Position numbers and translations under genes: made by a program. Positions 47,088 through 55,497 of a stretch of 64,000 nt of DNA are shown in pieces. This DNA comes from SHZI01 sp031409515. Its GTDB lineage: Bacteria; Pseudomonadota; Gammaproteobacteria; Steroidobacterales; GCA-2729495. Each line of letters opens with the position of its first letter. Position 1 is the stretch's first letter. The stretch is taken from contig JANNXJ010000045.1 in NCBI GenBank assembly GCA_031409515.1, forward strand, positions 62,001 through 126,000, read 5' to 3'. A model generated the notes under the pieces. The model ran no database searches. It worked only from the letters and a program-made list of their open reading frames with translations, and was not told the origin of the DNA.

Positions 47088-47573
47088 TCAATTCATCGCG
47101 CCGGTGCTCTCCTCAAAGACCAGATCTTCCATGCGGGAGAAGGCGGTCTCCTGCCCGGGCTGGGCAAACAGCACCATCAGCACGACCCACTTCACCTGCT
47201 CCTTGTCCACCGTACCGGAGCCCAGTGCCATCAGCCGATCGATAACCACCTCGCGCTGGGCGGGGGAGAGGATACCGATCTGCTCCAGGTACAACAGGTA
47301 ACCCCGGCAGTCGAGATCGAGCCTGCGCAGTTCCACTTCGTTGTAGACCCGGATGGAGCGGTCGCCCGGGACGCCGGCAAAGGGCGCACTGGTTTCCCCA
47401 AGGCCGTCGAGCCAGTCGAGGGCGCTGTCCACCTCGGGTTCGCCGAAGCCGGCCTTCAGCAACTCTTCCCGCAGGACATCCTGATCGGCAGCCCCCGGTC
47501 TGTAGTCGGGCGGCTCCTGATCCGAGTAGGTCTCGAAGAGGTACAAGAGCACGTCGAGAACGGTATCGCTCAT
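47088..47573 (-). CDS. smg: Smg family protein (DUF494)
   Basis: Smg proteins are encoded between dprA and topA in many gammaproteobacteria; their function is unknown. The 161-residue protein begins with the family pattern DTVLDVLLYLFETYSDQE and ends with KEQVKWVVLMVLFAQPGQETAF. The ATG at 47573 overlaps the dprA stop by 4 bp. Confidence 0.9.
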   Translation of the reverse strand: MSDTVLDVLLYLFETYSDQEPPDYRPGAADQDVLREELLKAGFGEPEVDSALDWLDGLGETSAPFAGVPGDRSIRVYNEVELRRLDLDCRGYLLYLEQIGILSPAQREVVIDRLMALGSGTVDKEQVKWVVLMVLFAQPGQETAFSRMEDLVFEESTGAMN

Positions 47574-48523
47574 GCGTCGACTCTCCTGTTCTTGTCTGCT
47601 CTTTGATAGCGGCCACCGGAGAGCGCCCGCACCGAACCCTGCATTTCCAGCAGAAGAAGCATGGAGGAAACGTCCCCGATCGTCAATCCGGAGCGGGCGA
47701 CGAGGGTGTCTGCGTCCACCGGATCCCACGCCATTGCTGCCAGCAACCCCGCGTACTCAGCGGCATTTTCTACTGGGCAGTCAGTCGCTTCCGGCGTCGA
47801 TTCTGCGCGTTTGGGCGCATCGTCCATGCCGAGCATGGCCAGCAGGCCGCCCAGTTCTTCCACGATGTCGGCCGCGGTCTCCACCAGTTTGGCGCCGTTG
47901 CGGATCAGGCGGTGGCAGCCCCGGGCGACGGGATTATGTATGGATCCCGGAATCGCGAATACGTCCCGGCCCTGCTCCAGGGCATGGCGGGCGGTGATCA
48001 GTGCGCCGCTGCGCACACCAGCCTCCACAACCAGGGTGCCGACGGCCAGGCCACTGATCAGCCGGTTGCGCCGGGGAAAGTTCCCGCGGTGCACGGCGGT
48101 GCCCGGGGCAAACTCGGAAACGATGGCGCCGCCCGTCGCGATGATCTCGGCAGCGAGCCCCTCGTGGTGTCGGGGATACACGATGTCCGGGCCGGTGCCG
48201 CACACCGCTATCGTCCGGCCCCGGACCGCCAGGGCGCCGCGATGCGCGGCAGCGTCGATGCCTTCCGCCAGACCGCTCGTGATGCAGAAGCCCCGGGCAG
48301 CCAGGTGAGACGCAAAGTCCCGGGCGGTCTCGGCGCCAGCCGGCGTGGCGTTGCGACTGCCAACAATGGCGAGCTGGGGCAGGGACAGGGCCGCCACGGC
48401 GCCGCGGATGAACAACTGGGGTGGCGGTCGCGGAATCTCCCGGAGCAGTGCCGGGTAAGCGGCATCCCCGGGCGTCAGCAACTGGACGTCGGAACTGTCA
48501 GGCCGGTTACTGGCGGGCACCAT
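47570..48523 (-). CDS. dprA: DNA processing protein DprA
   Basis: DprA loads RecA on incoming single-stranded DNA in natural transformation. The 317-residue protein has the Rossmann core with GSRNATPAG, GLAEGIDAAAH, and NFPRRNRLISGL, and a C-terminal winged-helix region (VDADTLVARSGLT). The usual N-terminal SAM-like domain is missing, so the protein starts near the core (QLLTPGDAAYP). The ribosome binding site lies in a hairpin (48525-48546). It precedes smg and topA. Confidence 0.93.
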   Translation of the reverse strand: MVPASNRPDSSDVQLLTPGDAAYPALLREIPRPPPQLFIRGAVAALSLPQLAIVGSRNATPAGAETARDFASHLAARGFCITSGLAEGIDAAAHRGALAVRGRTIAVCGTGPDIVYPRHHEGLAAEIIATGGAIVSEFAPGTAVHRGNFPRRNRLISGLAVGTLVVEAGVRSGALITARHALEQGRDVFAIPGSIHNPVARGCHRLIRNGAKLVETAADIVEELGGLLAMLGMDDAPKRAESTPEATDCPVENAAEYAGLLAAMAWDPVDADTLVARSGLTIGDVSSMLLLLEMQGSVRALSGGRYQRADKNRRVDA

Positions 48524-48524
48524 G

Positions 48525-48546
48525 GCTCCTGCGGCTCACCGCAGGA
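48525..48546 (-). promoter_or_regulatory. Hairpin over the dprA ribosome binding site
   Basis: On the coding strand, TCCTGCGG, TGAG and CCGCAGGA form an 8-bp stem with a 4-base loop directly before the dprA start. The 3' arm holds the AGGA of the Shine-Dalgarno sequence, so the fold would hide it. Confidence 0.5.
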
Positions 48547-48581
48547 CCCTTGCCCGGCTTGGGAAGGGAGGGGCGGGAGCG

Positions 48582-49664
48582 TCAGCTCGGGTTACGGACC
48601 TTGTCGAGGATGTGTATCGGGCCCTCAGCTTCCATGATCAGGGCATAGCTGAGGCGGTCGTAAGACCGGAAGACCATTAGAGTTCCCGCACGCTCGTCCG
48701 GCAACTGCACTTTCCGGCCAAAAAGCCCGGAATCGATGGGATCCGTCACCCGATCGCCAACCTGCCACACGGTCAGCACGCTGCCGGGCACAAGCCCGTC
48801 CCGGGTGCCGCGATTGATCACCACGACTTCGTACTGACCAATCTGGGTGACCTCGCCCGAGACATGCACGATGCGGCCCTCAACAGGCCGGTCCGGCGCC
48901 CGGGGCGCGAACTGCATGGGGAGTGGTGGCGCCTGAGGAACCAGGCGATCACCCTTCAGGGCTTCCCGCTGGGAATTGCTGAGGACCAGAGTGGCGGGAT
49001 CGCCGGCCCGGCGGAACTGCCCATCCGCGACAAAGATGCCTTCATAACCCAGGACCGCACCATCGTCCGGATCCACCAGCTTGTCGCCAATGTGGACAAC
49101 GCTATAGAGGGTTTGCTCGTTGCCCGTCGCGCCGCGAACGTAGGCGTCGTTGCCGGAGGCGCCGACCAGGTGGTTGTCCCGGAGAGCGACGATGTGGGGC
49201 AGGCTATCGATTTCCTCCTTGGCGAGGACCATGCCTTTGCCCAGGAACGGCCCAATCGCCTCGTAGGGAATGGTGTCGACCGCCGCGGTCAATTGCTCTT
49301 CCCGGATCCGGGGTGAAAGGCGGTCCGTCCCGCTGGCCGCGGCGCTACCACCGCGGCTGCTGCGAATCTGGGGCTGCCCGTCCACATAGACCAGGGTAAG
49401 GACGTCGCCGGGGAAGATGAGGTGCGGATTCTCAACCTGGGGGTTCACGTACCAGATTTCCGGCCAGTACCAGGGATCCCGGAGGAACATGCCGGAGATC
49501 CCCCAGAGGGTGTCCCCGGGCTTCACGACATAACTGTCGGGATGAGAGGGGTTCAGTGGCATCCCACCCCCCTGCTGCGCAGCCAGGCCGCCAGCGCCCG
49601 TTGCCAGCGCCAGACACAGGAGCAACGCAGCGGCCGACCGGCCGTCATTCCGGAAAATTTTCAT
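48582..49664 (-). CDS. LysM-domain exported protein
   Basis: The 360-residue protein has a signal peptide and one N-terminal LysM domain (YVVKPGDTLWGISGMFLRDPWYWPEIWYVNPQVENPHLIFPGDVL, about residues 45-90), which binds peptidoglycan. The remainder has two repeated beta-rich regions with RGTRDGLVPGSVL. Genes of this type precede dprA in many gammaproteobacteria. It is divergent from def. Confidence 0.9.
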   Translation of the reverse strand: MKIFRNDGRSAAALLLCLALATGAGGLAAQQGGGMPLNPSHPDSYVVKPGDTLWGISGMFLRDPWYWPEIWYVNPQVENPHLIFPGDVLTLVYVDGQPQIRSSRGGSAAASGTDRLSPRIREEQLTAAVDTIPYEAIGPFLGKGMVLAKEEIDSLPHIVALRDNHLVGASGNDAYVRGATGNEQTLYSVVHIGDKLVDPDDGAVLGYEGIFVADGQFRRAGDPATLVLSNSQREALKGDRLVPQAPPLPMQFAPRAPDRPVEGRIVHVSGEVTQIGQYEVVVINRGTRDGLVPGSVLTVWQVGDRVTDPIDSGLFGRKVQLPDERAGTLMVFRSYDRLSYALIMEAEGPIHILDKVRNPS

Positions 49665-49798
49665 GGGGACTCCATGCTTTAAACTGTGCGCCCGGGAAAC
49701 CCAACCCGAGCCTGAACTCTGAAGCCAAGCGGCAGCAGATGTAGCATAAAATCAAGCCACTTACATAGCACTTATGGCCAAACTGTGAAGCTCGCACC

Positions 49799-50353
49799 AT
49801 GGCGCTCCTGAAAATCCTTGAGTACCCCGATCCCCGGCTGCGGATTACGGCCTCCCCCGTGCCGGCGGTCACGGGGGAGATCCGGCAACTGGCGGCGGAC
49901 ATGCTGGAAACCATGTATGCGGCCCCTGGCGTGGGTCTGGCCGCCACCCAGGTGGATCGCCACATCCGTCTGATAGTCATCGATATCTCGGACACCCGGG
50001 ACCAGCCCCACGTGCTGATCAATCCGGAGATCCTCGCCCGGGAAGGCGTTGAGACCGGCGATGAGGGCTGCCTGTCGGTGCCGGGCGTTACGGAAGGTGT
50101 GGAGCGGGCTGCCCGCGTCCGCGTCCGGGCCCTGGACACCGCCGGCAAGACCATTGAGTTCGAGGCGGACGGCTTGCTCGCCGTGTGCATCCAGCACGAG
50201 ATGGATCACCTCGTGGGGAAGCTGTTTGTCGACTATCTTTCGGAACTGAAACGGCAGCGCCTGAAGAAGAAAGCAGCCAAGGCCCGGCGTCAGGACGGCG
50301 CGGCGAAGCCGACAGCGCCGGGTCCGTCCCGCGACCGGACGCCAGTCATCTGA
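49799..50353 (+). CDS. def: Peptide deformylase
   Basis: Def removes the formyl group from new proteins. The 184-residue enzyme has all three motifs: GVGLAATQ (residues 44-51), EGCLSVPG with metal ligand Cys91, and QHEMDHL with His133, Glu134 and His137. A basic tail of about 25 residues extends beyond the usual end. fmt follows with the stop codon inside its likely start region. Confidence 0.97.
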   Translation: MALLKILEYPDPRLRITASPVPAVTGEIRQLAADMLETMYAAPGVGLAATQVDRHIRLIVIDISDTRDQPHVLINPEILAREGVETGDEGCLSVPGVTEGVERAARVRVRALDTAGKTIEFEADGLLAVCIQHEMDHLVGKLFVDYLSELKRQRLKKKAAKARRQDGAAKPTAPGPSRDRTPVI

Positions 50354-50361
50354 ACGGTCGC

Positions 50362-51288
50362 GTGGTCTTTGCCGGGTCGCCGGCTTTTGCCACTCCCACG
50401 CTCCAGCGCCTGGCCGATCTCGGCCACCTGCCCGTTGCGGTGCTGACCCAGCCCGACCGCCCCGCCGGCCGGGGCCGGACGGTGGCCCCGGGGCCCGTCA
50501 AGCAACTGGCCCTGACCCTGGGGATTCCGGTGCTCCAGCCCTCAAGCCTCAAGACTGACGTCGCTCAGGCAGAGCTGCGGGCGTTGGCGCCGGACCTGAT
50601 CGTCGTCGTGGCCTATGGCCTCCTGTTGCCAGCCACCGTCCTGGCCCTGCCGCGCCGGGGCTGCGTCAACGTGCACGCGTCGCTGCTGCCCCGGTGGCGG
50701 GGCGCCTCCCCGATCCAGGCGGCCATTCTGGCGGGCGATGCTGAAACCGGGGTCAGCATCATGCAGCTCGAGGCCGGGCTGGATACCGGGCCCGTCTATG
50801 CCACCGCAAGGCTGACTATCGGCAGTGACGAAACGGCCGCTGAGCTGGAGGCCCGGCTCGCCCTGCTGGGGGCCGACACCCTGGCAACGCTTCTCGATCC
50901 GCTGCTCGCCGGTCAGCTGACCCCTACGCCCCAGCCCGACGCGGGCGTTACCTACGCGGGCCGCATCAACAAAGCGGAGGCCCGGATCGACTGGCAGACG
51001 CCCGCTGCCGAGCTCGCCCGCCGGGTGCGTGCGTTCAGCTCCTGGCCCGTCGCCGAGACGCTGCTGGACGGCCAGCAGTTGCGTTGTTTCGCCAGTGAGC
51101 CCGCTGCCGACGGCCGCGGGGTTGACGGTGTGCCCGGCACCATCGTCGCCACGGACAACGGCGGGATCCTCGTGCAGACCGGCCGCGGGCAACTGTGGCT
51201 CCGGACCGTCCAGCTGCCCGGCCGTCAGCGGGTGGCAGGCGCGGACTTTGCCCGGGGCCGCGCGCTGGTCGGCAAAGTGCTCGGCTGA
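50362..51288 (+). CDS. fmt: Methionyl-tRNA formyltransferase
   Basis: Fmt formylates initiator Met-tRNA. The protein has the N-terminal VVFAGSPAFATPTLQRL, the catalytic HASLLPRWRGASPIQ, and the C-terminal OB-like domain. No ATG is available near the start of homology: GTG at 50362 (308 residues) is chosen, and CTG at 50350 overlapping the def stop is the alternative. Translation is probably coupled to def. Confidence 0.95.
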   Translation: MVFAGSPAFATPTLQRLADLGHLPVAVLTQPDRPAGRGRTVAPGPVKQLALTLGIPVLQPSSLKTDVAQAELRALAPDLIVVVAYGLLLPATVLALPRRGCVNVHASLLPRWRGASPIQAAILAGDAETGVSIMQLEAGLDTGPVYATARLTIGSDETAAELEARLALLGADTLATLLDPLLAGQLTPTPQPDAGVTYAGRINKAEARIDWQTPAAELARRVRAFSSWPVAETLLDGQQLRCFASEPAADGRGVDGVPGTIVATDNGGILVQTGRGQLWLRTVQLPGRQRVAGADFARGRALVGKVLG

Positions 51289-51301
51289 TGCTGGGCAGGG
51301 C

Positions 51302-52633
51302 ATGAGCGCGGGTGGGCTGACCCGGGCCCTCGCGGCTCGCGCTGTGGCGGGCGTTCTGGCCCGGGGCCAGACCCTCGATGCAGCCCTGGAGGATCTCCTC
51401 GCCGGGACTGATCCCGGGGTGCGCTCCCTGCCGGACAGGGATCGCGCCCAGGTGCGGGCTCTGGCCTTCGGCGCCGTCCGCAGTCACCACCGGCACCGCG
51501 CCCTGCTCCAGGCCCTTCTCGATCGACCACTGAAAGGCGGAGACTGCACGCTGGAGGCCTTGCTCTCCGTGGGGCTCTTCCAGCTCGCGGATCCGGAACA
51601 GCCGGATCATGCGGCCGTCTCTGCGACGGTTGAGGCCACCCGGCTGCTCGGCCAGGAGCGGGCGGCCGGGCTCGTGAACGCCACCCTCCGTCGCTACCAG
51701 CGGGAAGCGCCCGCGCTGCTTGACCGGCTGCGGGCAGAGCCGGCGGCCTGGCATTCCCATCCCGCCTGGCTCCTTGACCAGTTGCGCAAGGATTGGCCGG
51801 AGCACTGGCAGCAGATTGCCGCCGCGAATCAACAGCACCCGCCGCTCTGGCTGCGGGTGAACCGGAACCGGGCAAGCGTCAGCGATTACGCAGCGCGGAT
51901 CGCGACGGAGCTTGGCTTGCGGGCGACGCTGCTGGAGGGGTTTCCGGACGCCCTGAAGCTCGAAGCTGCCGTGCCGGTGCAGCGCCTCCCGGGCTTTGCC
52001 GACGGACTGGTCAGTGTTCAGGACGCCGCTTCCCAGCTGGCGGCTCACCTGCTGGCGCCGGAGCCGGGGATGCGCGTGCTCGATGCCTGCGCGGCACCGG
52101 GCGGCAAGACCGGCCACCTGCTCGAGTACGCCGGCGGCCAACTCGACCTCACAGCACTGGATATCTCGGCAGAACGGCTCACCCAGGTCGCCAGCAACCT
52201 GCGGCGGCTCGGCCAGCGGGCAACGGTTCTGGCCGGTGATGCGACGGAGCCCGCTACCTGGTGGGATGGCCGGCCCTTCGACCGTATTCTTCTGGACGCC
52301 CCCTGTACGGCCACCGGGGTGATCCGTCGGCACCCGGACATCAAGCTGCTGCGCCGGGCCGCGGACCTGCCGGCGCTGGTCAGCCGCCAGCGCCTGCTGC
52401 TGGAGCGACTCTGGCCCCTGCTGAAGCCGGAGGGCCGCCTCTTGTACAGCACGTGCTCGTTACTGCGGGCGGAAAATCAGGCGCAGGTGGGCCGCTTCCT
52501 GGCGGAGGTCCCGGCCAGGCTCGAGTCAGGCACACCCCACCCGGGGCTGCAGCTGCTGCCCGGAGAGCGGGATACCGACGGTTTCTACTATGCTCTAATG
52601 ACACCAGGCACCAGGGAGCTGGGAACCGGCTGA
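51302..52633 (+). CDS. rsmB: 16S rRNA (cytosine(967)-C5)-methyltransferase
   Basis: RsmB methylates C967 in 16S rRNA. The 443-residue protein has an N-terminal NusB-like RNA-binding domain (about residues 1-140) and a C-terminal SAM methyltransferase with DACAAPGGKTGHLLE, LLDAPCTATGVIRRHPDIK and LLYSTCSL, the two catalytic cysteines. The ATG at 51302 follows fmt by 13 bp. Confidence 0.95.
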   Translation: MSAGGLTRALAARAVAGVLARGQTLDAALEDLLAGTDPGVRSLPDRDRAQVRALAFGAVRSHHRHRALLQALLDRPLKGGDCTLEALLSVGLFQLADPEQPDHAAVSATVEATRLLGQERAAGLVNATLRRYQREAPALLDRLRAEPAAWHSHPAWLLDQLRKDWPEHWQQIAAANQQHPPLWLRVNRNRASVSDYAARIATELGLRATLLEGFPDALKLEAAVPVQRLPGFADGLVSVQDAASQLAAHLLAPEPGMRVLDACAAPGGKTGHLLEYAGGQLDLTALDISAERLTQVASNLRRLGQRATVLAGDATEPATWWDGRPFDRILLDAPCTATGVIRRHPDIKLLRRAADLPALVSRQRLLLERLWPLLKPEGRLLYSTCSLLRAENQAQVGRFLAEVPARLESGTPHPGLQLLPGERDTDGFYYALMTPGTRELGTG

Positions 52634-52669
52634 GCCCGCCCACCACGCTGCGCCCGGGATACCACTGAC

Positions 52670-53263
52670 GTGCAGAAAAAAACCAGTCGTCATCTTGGCC
52701 CCTTTGCGGCACTGGCTGCCCTCGTTGGCCTGCTGTGCGCGGGCGCCCTGCAGGCCCAGGAAACGGGCCCCGAGATCCGCAACGCGAGCACCCGCCTCGA
52801 TGCCGGTGTCTGGTACCTCGCCGCCCGCATCGACTACCGCCTGAACCGGGACACGCTGGACGCCCTCCAGAGCGGCATACCCCTCACCTTCGACCTGCAG
52901 GTCGAAGTGACGGAAGACAGGAACTGGCTGCCTGATGTGGAAGTAGCAGCCCTGCGCCAGTACTTCGAACTGTCCTGGCAGCCGCTTTCCCGCGGCTATC
53001 TGGTGCGCAACAAGAACAGCGGCGACCAGCGGGCGCACACCACGCTCTTTGCGGCGCTGAATGATCTGGGCCGGATCACGGCCCTGCCTCTCATCGATGC
53101 AGCGCTCATTGAGGAAGACAAGGACTACCAGGTGCGGCTCCGCGCCGTGCTTGACCAGCAACAGCTCCCGGGGCCGCTGCGCATGCTGGCCTTCTGGGAC
53201 GATGATTTCACCCTGGAAAGCGAGTGGTACCGGTGGAACCTCCGCACCGGCCAGGCCCCGTGA
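52670..53263 (+). CDS. DUF4390-family exported protein
   Basis: The 197-residue protein has a signal peptide (cleavage near LQA) and a beta-rich domain of the DUF4390 type (LDALQSGIPLTFDLQVEV, and the near-terminal FTLESEWYRWNL). It is regularly found between rsmB and ntrY in gammaproteobacteria; its function is unknown. The start is GTG. The stop overlaps the ntrY GTG. Confidence 0.85.
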   Translation: MQKKTSRHLGPFAALAALVGLLCAGALQAQETGPEIRNASTRLDAGVWYLAARIDYRLNRDTLDALQSGIPLTFDLQVEVTEDRNWLPDVEVAALRQYFELSWQPLSRGYLVRNKNSGDQRAHTTLFAALNDLGRITALPLIDAALIEEDKDYQVRLRAVLDQQQLPGPLRMLAFWDDDFTLESEWYRWNLRTGQAP

Positions 53264-55497
53264 ACGGCGCGGTTGCCCGCGTCGTCAGACGGTACGGGAC
53301 CGTTACCGTGGCCACGGGCGGCGTCCTGCTGGGCATCGCCGCCCTGGTCCTGCTGGGACGCTACGCGTCGAGCCCGGCGGACTTTGGCCGCCGGCACGTG
53401 CTCATCCTGGCGGTGAATGCCCTCGCTGCTGCCGCGCTGCTCGGCCTGATCATCGTCAACCTGTTCCAGCTGGTCCGGGCCTACCGGCGCCGGGCGCCGG
53501 GGGCGCGGCTGCGGGCCCGCCTCGTCGCGATGTTCGTTGGTCTCACGCTGGCCCCCCTGCTGGTCGTCTACTTCTTTGCCCTGCAGTTTGTGAACGGCGG
53601 TATCGACAGCTGGTTCGACTCAGACCTTGAACAGGAGCTGTCCTCAGCCCTGCGCATGAGCCGGGAGTCACTGGAAGTACAGGCGACGTCCCGCCTGCAG
53701 CAGACCAGCGCCCTCGCCGCAGCGCTAGGCAATCTGGATGGTGACGCGCTGTCCCGCGCCCTCAGTGTGCTGCGCGCCGATGCCGGGGCTGACGAGCTGA
53801 CCGTGTTCACCGCCGGGCTGCGCGTCGCGTCATCCAGTTCCCGCACCGGGACTCTGCCGCCGAGCCTGTCCGAAGATGCCCTGAACGAGCTGGGGCTGAA
53901 CGAGCGGTTCGTTGCGCTGGAACCCCAGGGCAGCGCCCGCTATCAGGTGCGGACCGCGGTGGTGATGCCTGCCGACCTGTCCCTGTCAGGCCAGCGCTAT
54001 CTGCAGGCCGTGTTTCCGATCAGTGACCGGCAGGGACGCCTGGCGGATGCCGTGCAGGACACGTACACCCGCTATACCGAGTTGCGGTTCCTGCGGGGGC
54101 CTCTCAAGGACAACCTGACGGTTACGCTCTCTCTGGTGCTGCTGCTCTCGTTGACCTCCGCCGCCGCAGGCGCCTTCTACCTGGCGCGACGGCTGGCCGC
54201 GCCGATCGAGTCTCTCGCGGCGGGCACCGAAGCCGTCGCGAAGGGCGACTTCGACACCCGTCTCCCGCCCGGCAGTGCCGACGAAGTGGGCTTCCTCATT
54301 GATTCCTTCAACGGCATGCTCGAACGCCTCGGCCGGGCCCGGGAGGAAAGCCGGACCAGTCAGCAGCAGCTCGAGCGGGAGCGGGCCAATCTGGCGACGA
54401 TCCTGGCCAGGCTCTCTACCGGCGTCATTGCCATTGGCCCGGAGCACCGCATCCGGATCGCCAACGACGCGGCCGGCGCTATCCTCGGCGTGGATCTGGC
54501 CTCAAGGGCCGGGGCCTCACTGGACGAGATCACCGCCACGGGCCCGCTCCCCGACCAGTTTGTTGCTGCCTGCCGGCCCCACCTGGAGGGCGAGCCGCGC
54601 GAGTGGCGGGGCCAGATCGTGCTCCGCACGGAGGTTGCCCGGCGCATCCTGAACTGCGCGAGCTCCCCGTTACCTGGTGATGGCACCGGCGATCTCCGCT
54701 TCGGGGTGATCATCGTTTTCGATGACGTTACGGAGTTGCTCGAGGCTCAGCGCGAAGCGGCCTGGGGTGAGGTCGCCCGGCGGCTGGCCCACGAAATCAA
54801 GAATCCCCTGACACCGATCCGGCTGGCTGCCGAACGCATCCGCCGCCGCTACCTCCCCACCATGGACGAGGAGGACGGCCAGGTACTCGATCGTTCGACG
54901 CACACGATCGTCCAGCAGGTCGAAGCCATGCGGGACATGGTCAACGCGTTCAGCGAGTACGCGCGCGCACCCGCAGTGACCGTGGCCCGGGTGGACCTGA
55001 GCCAGCTGGTGCGGGAGGTCGCCTGGCTCTACCGGGCCCAGGAAGGTCAGCCGACGGTTCAGCTCGTGCTGGAGGATGGTCTCGAAGTGGAGGCCGATGC
55101 AGTGCGCGTCCGGCAACTGCTGCACAATCTCATCCGCAACGCACAGGAAGCGCTGGAGGGGCAACCCGAGGCTGTCGTGGAAATCGGAGCGCGGAGCGTC
55201 GCCGAGGGGGAGCGCCAGTTTGCCGAGATCACGGTGACAGACAACGGGCCAGGCATTGATGCCGAGGTGCTGACCCGCCTCTTCGAGCCTTATGTAACCA
55301 GCAAGAAAAAGGGCACTGGACTGGGCCTGGCCATTGTGAAGAAGCTGGTGGAGGAACATGGTGGCACCGTGGCTGCCGAGAACCTGCCAGACCGGGGGGC
55401 CCGTCTCGTCGTGAGGCTGCCCGTCCGGGCGGTCATCCGCGATGCGCTGGGCGAGTCGCGGGTGAACCTGGCAGACAACTGGAAGGAAAGAGCATGA
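53260..55497 (+). CDS. ntrY: NtrY-family sensor histidine kinase
   Basis: NtrY is a membrane sensor kinase for its partner NtrX. The 745-residue protein has several N-terminal membrane helices with a periplasmic loop, a HAMP domain (RRLAAPIESLAAGTEAVAKGDFDTRL), a PAS domain (about 390-500), and a kinase core with the phospho-acceptor His in LAHEIKNPLTPIRLAAERI and ATP-binding VTDNGPGID and GTGLGLAIVKKL. The GTG at 53260 overlaps DUF4390, and the stop overlaps ntrX (ATGA). Confidence 0.94.
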   Translation: MNGAVARVVRRYGTVTVATGGVLLGIAALVLLGRYASSPADFGRRHVLILAVNALAAAALLGLIIVNLFQLVRAYRRRAPGARLRARLVAMFVGLTLAPLLVVYFFALQFVNGGIDSWFDSDLEQELSSALRMSRESLEVQATSRLQQTSALAAALGNLDGDALSRALSVLRADAGADELTVFTAGLRVASSSSRTGTLPPSLSEDALNELGLNERFVALEPQGSARYQVRTAVVMPADLSLSGQRYLQAVFPISDRQGRLADAVQDTYTRYTELRFLRGPLKDNLTVTLSLVLLLSLTSAAAGAFYLARRLAAPIESLAAGTEAVAKGDFDTRLPPGSADEVGFLIDSFNGMLERLGRAREESRTSQQQLERERANLATILARLSTGVIAIGPEHRIRIANDAAGAILGVDLASRAGASLDEITATGPLPDQFVAACRPHLEGEPREWRGQIVLRTEVARRILNCASSPLPGDGTGDLRFGVIIVFDDVTELLEAQREAAWGEVARRLAHEIKNPLTPIRLAAERIRRRYLPTMDEEDGQVLDRSTHTIVQQVEAMRDMVNAFSEYARAPAVTVARVDLSQLVREVAWLYRAQEGQPTVQLVLEDGLEVEADAVRVRQLLHNLIRNAQEALEGQPEAVVEIGARSVAEGERQFAEITVTDNGPGIDAEVLTRLFEPYVTSKKKGTGLGLAIVKKLVEEHGGTVAAENLPDRGARLVVRLPVRAVIRDALGESRVNLADNWKERA

